Part shown: positions 36,497 to 47,112 of the stretch, in pieces
Position numbering within the stretch: position 1 is the stretch's first letter
Layout: the number at the start of each line of letters is the position of its first letter
Source: Gammaproteobacteria bacterium
GTDB taxonomy: Bacteria; Pseudomonadota; Gammaproteobacteria; Xanthomonadales; SZUA-36
Direction of reading: 5' to 3'
Length of the DNA stretch: 64,000 nucleotides
NCBI GenBank assembly: GCA_030428105.1
Contig: JAUIBE010000002.1
Coordinates: 223,255-287,254 of the forward strand
Notes under the pieces: model-generated
What the model was told of the DNA's origin: nothing
Database searches by the model: none
Seen by the model: only the letters and a program-made list of their open reading frames with translations
Position numbers and translations under genes: made by a program

Positions 36497-37489
36497 TTAA
36501 CCCTCCTTGCCCTGGCGAATGGCCTGGGCCAGCTCGTACACCGCCATGGCGTACAGCGGGCTGCGGTTGTAGCGCGTGATGACATAGAAATTATCGAAGG
36601 TGAGCCACAGGCGCTGGCCATCGGCTTCTTCCAGGCCCAGCACCACGGCCGGCGTATCCGAAGAAATATCGGCCCCGGTGGTAAAGCCCATGGCCGCCAG
36701 GTCGCCGACCGTGATTTTCGGCTTGAGGTCGCGGCGGGTGACCTGTTCGCGGTCGGCATCGGCCGAAGCGGTAGCGTCCGCCACGACCGGCTGGCCGTAC
36801 TCCCAGCCGTGCCGGCCAAGGTAGTTGGCCACGCTGCCGACGATGTCATCCATCGAGCTCCACAGGTCGCGGCGGCCATCGCCATCCAGGTCGACCGCGT
36901 ACTCGCGGTAACTGCTGGGCATGAACTGCCCCAGGCCCATGGCGCCGGCGTACGAGCCGGTGACCTCGGTGACCGGAATGCCCTCTTCATTGCCCAACAC
37001 CAGGAAGTTCATCAGCTCGCTGGAGAAAAACGCGCTGCGGTCGTTGCCGGTATCGGGGTAGTAAAAGGCCAGCGTGGCCAGCGCGTCGAGCACCCGGTAG
37101 CTGCCGGTGATGCGGCCGTAGAAGGTCTCCACGCCAATAATGGAAACGATGTACTCGGGATCCACGCCATAACGCTCGGACGCGGCTGCAATCCGGGCCT
37201 CGTTTTCCTCCCAGAATGCCACGCCGCCATTGATGCGCTCGTCGGTAAGGAAGATGGGACGGTACTCGTGCCAGGGTTTGCCCTCGGCCGGGCGGGTCAT
37301 GGCATCGACAATGGATTGCTTGAACTGGGCCTGCTCAACCAGGGCCAGCACCTCGGAGACGGGGATCTGGTGTTCCGCCTCGACCCGGGCGGCGAATTCC
37401 TCGGCGCCTGGGTGATCCTGCGGCACATCCTGGGCGTAGCAGGATACGGTCAGTAGGGAAGCAAAAAGAGGGCTGAAGATACGTTTCAT
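36497..37489 (-). CDS. mltB: Membrane-bound lytic murein transglycosylase B
   Basis: 330 residues from ATG 37489 (frame is open further upstream but the signal peptide begins here: MKRIFSPLFASLLTVSCYAQ). The Cys in this signal gives only a weak lipobox, so it may be a lipoprotein or cleaved after YAQ. The catalytic Glu is in IIGVETFYGRITGSYRVLDAL; ETGSYAGAMGLGQFMPSSYREYAVDLDGDG-type blocks (here VTGSYAGAMGLGQFMPSSY) are typical of family-3 transglycosylases. It lies downstream of rodA. Confidence 0.93.
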   Translation of the reverse strand: MKRIFSPLFASLLTVSCYAQDVPQDHPGAEEFAARVEAEHQIPVSEVLALVEQAQFKQSIVDAMTRPAEGKPWHEYRPIFLTDERINGGVAFWEENEARIAAASERYGVDPEYIVSIIGVETFYGRITGSYRVLDALATLAFYYPDTGNDRSAFFSSELMNFLVLGNEEGIPVTEVTGSYAGAMGLGQFMPSSYREYAVDLDGDGRRDLWSSMDDIVGSVANYLGRHGWEYGQPVVADATASADADREQVTRRDLKPKITVGDLAAMGFTTGADISSDTPAVVLGLEEADGQRLWLTFDNFYVITRYNRSPLYAMAVYELAQAIRQGKEG

Positions 37490-37670
37490 GGTGTTGATAT
37501 CGGGGTACTCGTCAGGGCTTGTTATGGTTAAGAAGTTCGCTTGCATGGACCGGGCGCTTCGGTGAATTGTTCCCTGCCCTCGCGGCATTGCGCGAAACCG
37601 CCGGCCACAACGGGGCAGACCAAAGGACTGAGTGTATCGCAACGGCCAGCCAGCATCCTGCAGGATCGCA

Positions 37671-38774
37671 TCACCTTATGAAATTCCGGTGCCCGTAAAT
37701 GGACATTAATATGCCAAATCCTGCCAGCAGGGTAACCGCCGAGGTGCCGCCGTAGCTGATCAACGGCAGGGGCACACCCACCACCGGCAACAGGCCGGCC
37801 ACCATGCTGGCGTTCACCACCACGTACACAAAGAAGGTGAGCGCCAGGCTGCCGGCCAGCAACCGCGAATAGGTGTCCCGCGCCATGCCGGCAATGGCCA
37901 AGCCGCGGGCGGTGATAAATACGTACATGGCCAGCAGCACGATAACGCCCAGCAGGCCGAATTCCTCGGACAGAACCGCCAGGATAAAGTCGGTGTGGCG
38001 TTCGGGAATGAATTCCAGCCGCGACTGGGTGCCATTGAGCCAACCCTTGCCAAACAGGCCGCCGGAACCCACTGCGATTTTCGACTGGATGATGTTCCAG
38101 CCGGTGCCCAGCGGGTCTGATTCCGGGTCGAGAAAGGTGCGCACCCGCTGGCGCTGGTACTCGTGCATGAACATCCACATGGCGGGCGCGGCTGCCGCCG
38201 CAGCCACCACCGCACCCACGATCAGGCGCCAGGAAAGGCCAGAGAGGAACAGGGTGAAGCCTCCGCTGACCAGCACCAGCAAAGCGGTGCCCAGGTCGGG
38301 CTGGCGCACGATCAGGATCGCCGGAATCAGCAGTATGGCGAATGCCAGCAACAGGTCGCGAAAGCCAGGCGGCAAAACCCGGGGGTGGAGGTACCACGCC
38401 ACCATCATCGGCACCGCCAGTTTCATGATCTCGGCGGGCTGGAAACGCACCACGCCGAAATCCAGCCAGCGGTCGGCGCCCTGCCCCTCGCCCACAAACC
38501 AGGTGGCGAACAGCAGCACCACGCCCAGGCCATACAGCCACGGCGTCCATATCCTGAGAATGTAGGGCGGGACCTGGCTGAGCACCAGCAGCGCCGCCAT
38601 GCCTATGCCCAGGCGAATGGCCTGGCGGTAAACCGTGCCCATGTCCGAATTGGAGGCGCTGTATAAAACCAGCAATCCACCGCCCATGACCACCAGCAGG
38701 CCAAGCAGCAGCAAGGGGTCGAGCCGGGGCAGGCCAACCCAGTGTGGAACCAACCTGGAAACGCGGGTGGCCAT
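37671..38774 (-). CDS. rodA: Rod shape-determining peptidoglycan glycosyltransferase RodA
   Basis: 367 residues with about ten membrane helices, SEDS family. Landmarks: DFGVVRFQPAEIMKLAVPM, IVRQPDLGTALLVLVSGG, the NIIQSKIAVGSGGLFGKGWLNGTQSRLEFIPERHTDFI region with the catalytic-site loop, and GVPLPLISYGGTSAVTLLAGFGILMSI near the C-terminus. It polymerises glycan with PBP2 (mrdA, three bases upstream) in the elongasome. Confidence 0.96.
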   Translation of the reverse strand: MATRVSRLVPHWVGLPRLDPLLLLGLLVVMGGGLLVLYSASNSDMGTVYRQAIRLGIGMAALLVLSQVPPYILRIWTPWLYGLGVVLLFATWFVGEGQGADRWLDFGVVRFQPAEIMKLAVPMMVAWYLHPRVLPPGFRDLLLAFAILLIPAILIVRQPDLGTALLVLVSGGFTLFLSGLSWRLIVGAVVAAAAAAPAMWMFMHEYQRQRVRTFLDPESDPLGTGWNIIQSKIAVGSGGLFGKGWLNGTQSRLEFIPERHTDFILAVLSEEFGLLGVIVLLAMYVFITARGLAIAGMARDTYSRLLAGSLALTFFVYVVVNASMVAGLLPVVGVPLPLISYGGTSAVTLLAGFGILMSIYGHRNFIR

Positions 38775-38777
38775 GTT

Positions 38778-40676
38778 CTATTGCGGCAGCTCCTGCGCCA
38801 GCCACGCATCGATGACCGCACGCGCCACCGGCGCCGCATGGCGAGAGCCGCCTCCGCCGTGCTCAACAATAGCGGTCACCACGATAATCGGGTTTTCAAA
38901 CGGCGCGTAGGCCACGAAAAGGGCATGGTTGCGCAAGTGCTGGGCAACTTCCTCGGGATCGGGTTCTTCAAATGCGACCTGGGTCACCACCTGAGCGGTG
39001 CCGCTCTTGCCCGCCATCTGGTAGCTGTCTTGCGGCGCCACGGCACGGGCGGTGCCCTGGCTGCCGTGAATGACCAGGCGCATGCCTTCGCGGACCACCG
39101 CCCAGTTTTCCGGCTGAACCGCGGGAATTTGCCTGGCGACCGGTGCATGGTTCAGGCGCGCCTGGCCTTCGCCTGCAGGCTTGCTCGCCATCAGCAAGCG
39201 CGGCGCGTACACCGTGCCGCCATTGACCAGCGCAGAAAGCGCCACGCTGAGCTGAATGGGCGTGACCACGTTGAAACCCTGGCCAATGCCTGCAATCACC
39301 GTTTCGCCCGGATACCAGGGCTCGCTGTACTGGCCGCGTTTCCAATCCCGCGAGGGCAGGATGCCCGCGTTCTCGCCCTGCAGATCCAGCCCCGTGGGTT
39401 CGCCGAAGCTGAACTGGGAGAGGTATTCGTGGATGCGGTCGATGCCCAGGTCATAGGCCAGGCCGTAGAAATAGGTGTTGACCGACTGCTCCAGCGCGCC
39501 GCGGATATCCACCCAGCCGTGGCCACCGCGCTTCCAGTCGCGGTAGGGCCGTTCCTGGCCGGAAAGGTAGTAATAGCCGTTGGAAAACACCCGCTGCTCG
39601 CGACCGATGATGCCCATCTCCAGGCCGGCCAGGCCGACGAACGGCTTGAAGGTGGAGCCGGGCTCGTAGCCGCCCTGCAAAGCGCGGTTAAACAGCGGAC
39701 GCGCCGGGTCGTTCAAAATGGCGGCGTACTCGGCCGAGCGAATGCCCCGGACAAAAAAGTTGGGGTCGAACGCTGGCTTGCTGACCATGGCCAACACCGA
39801 GCCATCGCGCGGATCCATGGCGAACACCGCGCCCGGCCGCTCACCCAGGGCATCCCAGGCCACCCGCTGAAGACCGAGATCAAGCGACAACACCAGGTCT
39901 TCGCCGTGCTGGGGCGGTTCGCGCTCGAGCACATTGAGGACCCGCCCCTGCACATTGGTTTCCACCCGCTCGCGGCCAATGTCCCCGTGAAGCTGGTTCT
40001 CGTAGTAGCGCTCGACCCCGGACTTGCCAATGTGGGTGGTGCCGCGGTAATTGGCGGCGTCTATGGAACGCAGGTCGTTTTCGTCAATGCGTCCGACGTA
40101 GCCCAGCACGTGGGTCAGCAGGTCACCCTGCGGATAGTGCCGCGCCAGGTAGGGCACAACGTCCACCCCGGCAAACAGGTGGCGGTTGACCGCGAAGCGC
40201 GCCACTTCCTCGTCGCTGAGTGCAAATTTGACCGGGATGCCATCGAAACTGTGATATCGCCCGCGCGCGGCTTCAAAACGCTCGACCGCATCTTCCGGAA
40301 GCTCGACCAGCTCGGCCAGGCGCTCAAAGGTCTGCTCCAGGCCCTCGACTTTTTCAGGAACAATCTCCAGCCGGAATGCCGGGCGGTTTTCGGCCAGCGG
40401 CCGTCCGGCGCGGTCGTAGATCAGCCCGCGGTTAGGCGCCACCGGCACCACCTTTACCTGGTTGTTGATGGAGCGGGTAGTGAACTCCTGGTGGTTCACA
40501 ACCTGCAGGTAAACGTAGCGGGCAATCAGCAGCAGGCAGCCAATGATGACCAGCACCAGGGCCTCGGCGGCGCGGCGGTTGAACTTGCGCTGCTCTTCAA
40601 TGCCATCCTTGATCGCGCGACCGCGCGGCCGGCCCGGACCAGCGCCCGGAACCCGTGTAAGCACCTGGCGAATCAT
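38778..40676 (-). CDS. mrdA: Penicillin-binding protein 2 (transpeptidase)
   Basis: 632 residues from ATG 40676, which overlaps the mreD stop (ATGA). One N-terminal membrane helix (EALVLVIIGCLLLIARYVYL); pedestal domain beginning APNRGLIYDRAGRPLA; transpeptidase motifs SxxK in YEPGSTFKPFVGLAG, SxN in LEQSVNTYFYGLA and KSG in QMAGKSGTAQVV. It cross-links side-wall peptidoglycan during elongation. Length agrees with E. coli PBP2 (633). Confidence 0.97.
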   Translation of the reverse strand: MIRQVLTRVPGAGPGRPRGRAIKDGIEEQRKFNRRAAEALVLVIIGCLLLIARYVYLQVVNHQEFTTRSINNQVKVVPVAPNRGLIYDRAGRPLAENRPAFRLEIVPEKVEGLEQTFERLAELVELPEDAVERFEAARGRYHSFDGIPVKFALSDEEVARFAVNRHLFAGVDVVPYLARHYPQGDLLTHVLGYVGRIDENDLRSIDAANYRGTTHIGKSGVERYYENQLHGDIGRERVETNVQGRVLNVLEREPPQHGEDLVLSLDLGLQRVAWDALGERPGAVFAMDPRDGSVLAMVSKPAFDPNFFVRGIRSAEYAAILNDPARPLFNRALQGGYEPGSTFKPFVGLAGLEMGIIGREQRVFSNGYYYLSGQERPYRDWKRGGHGWVDIRGALEQSVNTYFYGLAYDLGIDRIHEYLSQFSFGEPTGLDLQGENAGILPSRDWKRGQYSEPWYPGETVIAGIGQGFNVVTPIQLSVALSALVNGGTVYAPRLLMASKPAGEGQARLNHAPVARQIPAVQPENWAVVREGMRLVIHGSQGTARAVAPQDSYQMAGKSGTAQVVTQVAFEEPDPEEVAQHLRNHALFVAYAPFENPIIVVTAIVEHGGGGSRHAAPVARAVIDAWLAQELPQ

Positions 40677-41164
40677 GGCGTGACGCCCCGTGAAGCACTG
40701 CGCAGGCGGTCGAGCAGGATAAAGAACGGCCCCCACAGCAGGCCGCCAACGATGGCCGGAAGCCAATAACTGAGCGGCGGCAACGGCTCACCGACCAGCG
40801 AGTTGATCCACAGCAGGATGATGCGGTCGTTGACCAGCAGCGCCAGCACCGAAAGCCCAAGCTGCCACGGCGGGAAGAACCGCAGCCGGGCGCGGAAGCG
40901 CAGCACCAGGTAGGCCAGGATCACCAGCCGCAGGGCGTGAAGGCCAAGCAGGCTGACAGTGAGGAAATCGAGGACCAGGCCCAGCGCAAAGGCCAGGCCC
41001 AGCGACATTAATTGCGGGTATTCCAGCGCCCAGTAAATCACCACCAGGCCCATCCAGAACGGCCAAATGGCCTGCACCAGCCCCGGCAGGGGGATGATGG
41101 CCATCACCATCGCGGCGACAATGGTGAAGTAAAAAGCCTTGCGGTTGTCGCGCCTGCGGTTCAC
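40673..41164 (-). CDS. mreD: Rod shape-determining membrane protein MreD
   Basis: 163 residues from a GTG start overlapping the mreC stop (GTGA). Five to six hydrophobic helices, with PLPGLVQAIWPFWMGLVVIYWAL and GLAFALGLVLDFLTVSLLG being typical MreD positions. It bridges MreC and the PBP2-RodA complex. Confidence 0.93.
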   Translation of the reverse strand: MNRRRDNRKAFYFTIVAAMVMAIIPLPGLVQAIWPFWMGLVVIYWALEYPQLMSLGLAFALGLVLDFLTVSLLGLHALRLVILAYLVLRFRARLRFFPPWQLGLSVLALLVNDRIILLWINSLVGEPLPPLSYWLPAIVGGLLWGPFFILLDRLRSASRGVTP

Positions 41165-42081
41165 GGTTGCTCACCCTCTTCCACTGACGGCGGCTCAACT
41201 GCTTGCTCAGCGGGCACCGGGCCAATAAAGGCTTCCTCGGTGAACTGGGGCACCACCAGCAAAACCTCGCGGCCGCGATCCAGCGCGGCCAGCGGGCGGG
41301 CTTCCACCTCGGCAAAGGTTTGGCCCTCCTCGCGCGAAACCAGTTCCACGGTGGCCACCGGGTAGCCACTGGGAAAGCGATCGCCCAGGCCCGAGGTGAC
41401 CACCAGGTCGCCCTCGCGAATGTCGGCTTCCAATGGAACGCTGGTGAGCAGCATGGTTCCGGTTTCGCCGGTGCCCACTGCCACCGTGCGCAGGCCGGTG
41501 CGATTGATCTGCACCGGCAGGGCGTGGTTGGGATCGGAGATCAGTCTCACCCGCGACAGGTGCATCTGCACGTCTTCCACCTGGCCCATCACGCCCGCGG
41601 CGTCGATGACGGCCTGGCCTTCTTCCACGCCATCATCCGAACCCTTGTTGATCATTACCTGGTGGGAAAACGGATCGAGGTCGACGCGCACCAGTTCGGC
41701 AAAGCGGGTTTCGAACACCAGCGAATCGGCGCCACCCAGCAGGTCGCGCAGGCGGCGGTTTTCCTCTTGCAGGGTTTCCAGGCGTTGCAGGTCGGCCTCC
41801 CGGGCCAGCAGCGCGGCGCGCAATTCATCGTTCTTGCCCTGCAACTCCTCGCGGCTACGTAGTTCGCCGGCCACGGATTCGGCGGTGCGCACCGGCCAGT
41901 CGACCGCGTGGTAAAGGGGCTCGAACAGGGTGCCTATCACGGCACGCACGCGGGGGATGTAATGGCCACGCTGATCGACGGCCATCAGAATAATGGCCAG
42001 CATGCCGTAGAGCATCAACCGGGCGGTCTGGGCGCCGGTCCCGAAGAAATTCGCGTTGACGCCGGGAGACCCTGTTGGCAA
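41161..42081 (-). CDS. mreC: Rod shape-determining protein MreC
   Basis: 306 residues from a TTG start. One N-terminal helix (ARLMLYGMLAIILMAVD), a coiled coil (LRSREELQGKNDELRAALLARE and LETLQEENRRLRDLL) and a periplasmic beta domain with GSDDGVEEGQAVID, LISDPNHALPVQI, VTSGLGDRFPSGYPVATV. A short Glu/Pro-rich tail ends the protein. It is the scaffold of the elongasome. The gap to mreB is 45 bases. Confidence 0.94.
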   Translation of the reverse strand: MPTGSPGVNANFFGTGAQTARLMLYGMLAIILMAVDQRGHYIPRVRAVIGTLFEPLYHAVDWPVRTAESVAGELRSREELQGKNDELRAALLAREADLQRLETLQEENRRLRDLLGGADSLVFETRFAELVRVDLDPFSHQVMINKGSDDGVEEGQAVIDAAGVMGQVEDVQMHLSRVRLISDPNHALPVQINRTGLRTVAVGTGETGTMLLTSVPLEADIREGDLVVTSGLGDRFPSGYPVATVELVSREEGQTFAEVEARPLAALDRGREVLLVVPQFTEEAFIGPVPAEQAVEPPSVEEGEQP

Positions 42082-42126
42082 ATCAGTTCGTTCCTACCCA
42101 GTGGGCTTCAAGGTTGGTGTGGACCC

Positions 42127-43221
<1,095 letters not shown>

Positions 43222-43457
43222 CTAATGTATCAGCCAAGCACGGTTACCGCAAGGCTCAAATGCCCTGAAAGCCTTGAAAATACGTGCTTTCCGGCGTTTT
43301 TGGTCGGTCAAGTCGCTTGCCTGATATACCTGTTGACGGAACGGTGATATATCACTAAACGACGGATTTAGACCCACCAACAACCCCACCAACACCCCGT
43401 TGCCACGCGATTCAGATAAAATGCGCGGGTTTGAAATATCACAGGAAGGACCAATTC

Positions 43458-44390
43458 ATGTCGGCACTTATCTGCGGATCCCTAGCTTACGACACCATTA
43501 TGGTGTTCCCCGAGCGCTTCAAGGATCATATTCTTCCGGACAAGGTTCATATTCTGAACGTGTCCTTCCTGGTGCCCCAGATGCGCCGCGAGTTCGGCGG
43601 TGTGGCCGGCAACATTGCCTATAACCTGAAACTGCTGGGCGGCGAACCCTACCCCATGGCCACTGTGGGCGACGATTTTGCGCCATACCGCGCGCACCTG
43701 GAAAAACACGGTATCTCGCAGCGCTACGTGCGCCACCTGGAGGGCGAATTTACCCCCCAGGCGTTTATCACCACTGATATGGACGATAACCAGATCACCG
43801 CCTTCCACCCCGGCGCCATGGCGCAGAGCGCAATGAACAAGGTGGCCGATACCGAAAACATCCGCATCGGCCTGATTGGCCCCGACAGCAAGGAAGCCAT
43901 GCTGCAGCACAGCAAGGATTTTCCGGCGCACGGCATTCCGCACCTGTTCGACCCCGGCCAGGCGATGATCATGTTTAACGGCGATGAACTGCGCAGCCTG
44001 GTAAGCAACGCCAACTGGGTGGTAACCAACGACTACGAGTGCGAGATTCTGCAGCAGCGCACCGGCTGCTCGCTGGACGAAATCGCCAAGGACGTGGAAG
44101 CCCTGATGGTGACCCGCGGCCCCGAGGGCTGCGTGATCCACACCCAAGGCGAGGAAATCACCGTGCCATCGGCCTGCGCCGACCAGATCAAGGACCCCAC
44201 CGGCTGCGGCGATGCATTCCGCGCCGGCCTGCTCTACGCCCTGCTCAACGACTACGACCTGGTCACCGGCGTGCGCCTGGGCAACGTGCTGGGCGCCATC
44301 AAAATCGCCCACCAGGGCCCGCAGAACCACGCGCCGAGCTTCGAGGAGATCGAACAGCGCTTTTTCGACGCCTACGGCTATCGCTTCTGA
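43458..44390 (+). CDS. PfkB-family carbohydrate/adenosine kinase
   Basis: 310 residues from ATG 43458, which follows AGGAAGGA at eight bases; upstream codons in frame are not needed. The start SALICGSLAYDTIMVF, GGVAGNIAYNLKLLGG (PfkB signature 1 region) and DPTGCGDAFRAGLLYAL (signature 2 with the catalytic Asp) define a ribokinase/PfkB enzyme. The sequence pattern (YDTIMVFPERFKDHI, NDYECEIL) is that of bacterial adenosine kinases, which phosphorylate adenosine to AMP; the substrate is by similarity. Confidence 0.85.
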   Translation: MSALICGSLAYDTIMVFPERFKDHILPDKVHILNVSFLVPQMRREFGGVAGNIAYNLKLLGGEPYPMATVGDDFAPYRAHLEKHGISQRYVRHLEGEFTPQAFITTDMDDNQITAFHPGAMAQSAMNKVADTENIRIGLIGPDSKEAMLQHSKDFPAHGIPHLFDPGQAMIMFNGDELRSLVSNANWVVTNDYECEILQQRTGCSLDEIAKDVEALMVTRGPEGCVIHTQGEEITVPSACADQIKDPTGCGDAFRAGLLYALLNDYDLVTGVRLGNVLGAIKIAHQGPQNHAPSFEEIEQRFFDAYGYRF

Positions 44391-44479
44391 TTGAATTTCT
44401 TATTAATACGGTTGACTTTTGGGCCGCGGAAACGCAGAATTTGCGCCCCTTCGGAACCAGTTTTATCCGAACCGATTTA

Positions 44480-44556
44480 GGTGATGTAGCTCAGCTGGTT
44501 AGAGCGCGGCACTCATAATGCTGAGGTCGGTGGTTCAAGTCCACCCATCACCACCA
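44480..44556 (+). tRNA. tRNA-Met (anticodon CAU)
   Basis: A 77-base cloverleaf: acceptor GGTGATG/CATCACC, D-arm TAGCTCAGCTGGTTAGAGC, anticodon stem CGGCA/TGCTG with loop CTCATAA (anticodon CAT), T-arm GGTGGTTCAAGTCCACC, discriminator A and encoded CCA. G1-C72 pairing excludes an initiator tRNA. An elongator tRNA-Met is most likely; a lysidine-modified tRNA-Ile(CAU) cannot be ruled out by reading. Its 3' end is the attachment site of the island. Confidence 0.93.
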
Positions 44557-44558
44557 AA
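44542..44558 (+). repeat. Left attachment site (attL), 17-base direct repeat in the tRNA 3' end
   Basis: CACCCATCACCACCAAA spans the 3' T-stem, acceptor stem and CCA of the tRNA plus two bases. The identical sequence is at 59562-59578. Confidence 0.9.
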
Positions 44559-44590
44559 TTAGAATCCATAGAGATTCGAGAAAGTCCTGA

Positions 44591-44614
44591 AGCCCGCATA
44601 AAAGCGGGCTTTTT
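44591..44614 (+). terminator. Rho-independent terminator just inside the island
   Basis: AGCCCGC and GCGGGCT form a 7-base-pair stem around a 6-base loop, followed by TTTT. It lies 35 bases after the tRNA and, being inside attL, belongs to the element; it now ends the tRNA transcript in place of the host terminator at 59583. Confidence 0.75.
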
Positions 44615-44660
44615 CTTTGCCTGACTGTCCAGAAACCTCCGAGCTGATCCTTTGACATCC

Positions 44661-44718
44661 GGGGGCAACTGGGGGCAACATAGGGGGCATATTGCAATTC
44701 CCCACAACTGTTGCCCCC
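44661..44718. repeat. GGGGGCA repeats near attL (possible integrase arm-type sites)
   Basis: GGGGGCAAC at 44661 and 44671, GGGGGCAT at 44683 and an inverted TTGCCCCC at 44711-44718, all between attL and the integrase start. Similar units occur near attR. P4-type integrases bind short repeated arm sites beside the core site, so this function is plausible but inferred. Confidence 0.5.
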
Positions 44719-44735
44719 ATATTTCAGCAGAATCC

Positions 44736-45926
44736 ATGCCCCTTACAGCCACCCAGGTTCGCAACCTCAAGCCAACTGAGAAACCTCGTAGATACTTCGA
44801 TGGCGGCGGCATGTATGTCGAGGTGAAGCCAAATGGGGCAAAGTATTGGTTTCTAAAATATCGATTCCACGGCAAGGAGAAGCGAATCTCTCTCGGCGTA
44901 TATCCCGAAGTGACCTTGAAGATGGCTCGAGATTTAAGGGTCGAAAAGAAGCGACTCCTATCGAGGGGAATCGACCCAAGTGCCGAGCGAAAGGCAAGGA
45001 AGGTCGCGGGTCAGGAACGCGCTGCAAACACTTTTGAGTCTGTTACTCGAGAATGGTTTACAAAGAATGAGTCTCGGTGGGCGCCTGCTTACTCTTCAAA
45101 GATAATTCGCAGGTTCGAGATGTACATCTTTCCGTGGCTTGGGGGCGAACCGATTGCCGACATCAAGGCCCCCGACCTGCTTCCTCTGGTGCGTCGAATC
45201 GAAGAGCGTGGAGCGGTAGAAACAGCCCACCGCACCCTCGCGCTTTGTGGCCAGGTGCTGCGATATGCGATAGCCACATCGCGTGCTGAGCGTGATTGCA
45301 CTACTGACCTGAGAGGGGCCCTGGCACCAGCAAAGAGAACTCACTTCGCCGCAACAACAGACCCATCACAATTTGGGGAAATTCTGAGGGCAATAGACTC
45401 TTACAAAGGCAACCCAGTTGTAGAAGCCGCACTGAAACTCGCACCGTTGCTATTCGTCCGCCCCGGCGAATTGCGGATGGCCAAATGGGCTGATATTGAC
45501 CTAGAAACAAATGAGTGGCGATACACAGCGAGCAAAAACAAGCCGCAGCACATAGTCCCGTTACCACGGCAGGCGGCTGCGATTTTCAGTGGATTGCAAC
45601 CAATTTCAGGCCACACCTCTCTTGTTTTTCCGAGCATACGAAGCCCTAAGGGCACACGACCAATAAGTGACGCAACATTAACCGCAGCCTTACGCCGAAT
45701 GGGCATTGATAAATCCGAAACGTGCGTTCACGGTTTTCGCGCAACCGCTCGTACCTTGCTGGAGGAAGTGCTCGGATATCGCCCGGAACTTACAGAACAC
45801 CAACTTGCGCATAAGGTGAAAGACCCGCTTGGGCGCGCCTACAACCGAACACAACACCTTCCGGAGCGCAGGGAGATGATGCAGGCCTGGGCTGATTATT
45901 TGGATAAGCTAAAAGCTGACACCTAA
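44736..45926 (+). CDS. int: P4-type tyrosine integrase
   Basis: 396 residues from ATG 44736. N-terminal DUF4102 arm-binding domain (LTATQVRNLKPTEKPRRYFD then GGGMYVEVKPNGAKYW and ISLGVYPEVTLKMARD), core-binding domain, and catalytic domain with Arg in FVRPGELRMAKW, HxxR in VHGFRATARTL, the second His in EHQLAHKV and the Tyr in RAYNRTQHLPERREMM. It catalyses site-specific integration at tRNA ends. The stop is seven bases from the convergent GIY-YIG gene. Confidence 0.95.
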   Translation: MPLTATQVRNLKPTEKPRRYFDGGGMYVEVKPNGAKYWFLKYRFHGKEKRISLGVYPEVTLKMARDLRVEKKRLLSRGIDPSAERKARKVAGQERAANTFESVTREWFTKNESRWAPAYSSKIIRRFEMYIFPWLGGEPIADIKAPDLLPLVRRIEERGAVETAHRTLALCGQVLRYAIATSRAERDCTTDLRGALAPAKRTHFAATTDPSQFGEILRAIDSYKGNPVVEAALKLAPLLFVRPGELRMAKWADIDLETNEWRYTASKNKPQHIVPLPRQAAAIFSGLQPISGHTSLVFPSIRSPKGTRPISDATLTAALRRMGIDKSETCVHGFRATARTLLEEVLGYRPELTEHQLAHKVKDPLGRAYNRTQHLPERREMMQAWADYLDKLKADT

Positions 45927-45933
45927 ACGCTAG

Positions 45934-47112
45934 CTATTCACCACTGCTGACAAACCGCGCTTGTTGTGGGTCGTACGTGACGTCCCCAATAGTCCCTTTT
46001 TTGATTCGCTCGATCGCCTCGTCTATTGCAGTGAAGGGCACCAAAAACCACTCCCTGGGCTTCACCGGGTTGCCAAATCGGTCATTGATGGTCAGGTCAA
46101 GCTGCGCCCCGGCGAAGATTTTGTGGAGCAAGTGTTCCAATTTCGTGCGATTAATTCCCGTGAGTTTATAGGTCGCCACAATTTCCACGTCAGCAAGCAG
46201 GTAAGTTGCCTGCTTGGCTGCATTCGAGACGCGGGCGCGAACATCACCCCCGGTCACGCCGATCTTATGCACTAGCTCGCGGTGTTCAGCTACGAATTGA
46301 TTTCCGGAAAGACTTCGCAGCACGTACACAGTACCTGACTCGACGTCATCATCTTCAAGCTCATCACCAAAGAGCGGGCCAGCAACGGGATCAGATATCC
46401 GCCGCCCTGCCTCATCCTTGTAAAGCGCCCTCTTTAGGGACCTCATCAGGAGATTGCTTTCGGTGCCGTTGGCGTAGATCACCCGCAGTCTCGCATCCCT
46501 TTCGCCGTTGGGGGCGCGAAACGCGTCACCCACTTCTGATACATAGGCAAACTGCCCGCCTAGAATGAAGAAATTGCCTACTTCAATTCCCGCTTCCCGC
46601 TTGAATGGAAGCGACTTGCGAACACCCACGCTGAGGTCCTTTTCGACCTGCTCGAAAAGAAGGGCGAACTGGTCGAAATCGTCGCACTTCTCGCGCTGTG
46701 CAATCTCTTCGGCAACGTTAATCTCTGAGCGTTTCCGAACATGCTTCAGATCCCTGATATCGTCGGCGCCACCCAACTCTTCCAATTCGGCCCTAAGCTC
46801 ATCTTCGTCCATGTCGTACTTGGATGCAGGTTCAGCAATGCCAGCGCCGTCCAGCAGCCCTTGATGGTCGATCGGCGCTAGCAGATCACGACACTCCTCG
46901 AGTTCACAGATACGAGCCAGCCTAACCGTGTAGAGACGTTCGAAAATCTCCCTATCTTCACCGTGCTCGGGTCTGCGCCCATTCTCATCAACGAATCGCT
47001 GAATCTCTTCGAACCCTGCGATAATGCGTTCCTCGCGTGCGGAACGCTTTTTCTTTTTCTTTGGCTGGGCAAACTCGTCCAGCTCCGACCGCAGCGTTTC
47101 GAGGTCAGTCAT
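45934..47112 (-). CDS. GIY-YIG nuclease protein (T5orf172/MUG113-like), restriction partner
   Basis: 392 residues from ATG 47112, overlapping the helicase stop by eight bases. The N-terminal 60 residues hold a Lys-rich run (KKKKKRS); a helical and acidic middle follows. The C-terminal domain fits the GIY-YIG fold: TVYVLRSLSG (262-270), HKIGVTGGDVRARV (282-295, with the KIG and Arg), KLEHLLHKIF (324-333, metal-binding Glu326) and REWFLVPF (353-360), as in T5orf172/MUG113 proteins. It is last in the methyltransferase-helicase operon, so it may be the cutting subunit. No biochemical role is known to me for this combination. Confidence 0.75.
   Translation of the reverse strand: MTDLETLRSELDEFAQPKKKKKRSAREERIIAGFEEIQRFVDENGRRPEHGEDREIFERLYTVRLARICELEECRDLLAPIDHQGLLDGAGIAEPASKYDMDEDELRAELEELGGADDIRDLKHVRKRSEINVAEEIAQREKCDDFDQFALLFEQVEKDLSVGVRKSLPFKREAGIEVGNFFILGGQFAYVSEVGDAFRAPNGERDARLRVIYANGTESNLLMRSLKRALYKDEAGRRISDPVAGPLFGDELEDDDVESGTVYVLRSLSGNQFVAEHRELVHKIGVTGGDVRARVSNAAKQATYLLADVEIVATYKLTGINRTKLEHLLHKIFAGAQLDLTINDRFGNPVKPREWFLVPFTAIDEAIERIKKGTIGDVTYDPQQARFVSSGE

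Noticed and set aside
38742..40769. 675-codon plus-strand open frame opposite mrdA
   Set aside because: It mirrors mrdA on the other strand, has no family pattern, and is the kind of long antisense frame that G+C-rich coding DNA produces. The same holds for frames at 9129-10307, 24905-25945 and 31264-32607.
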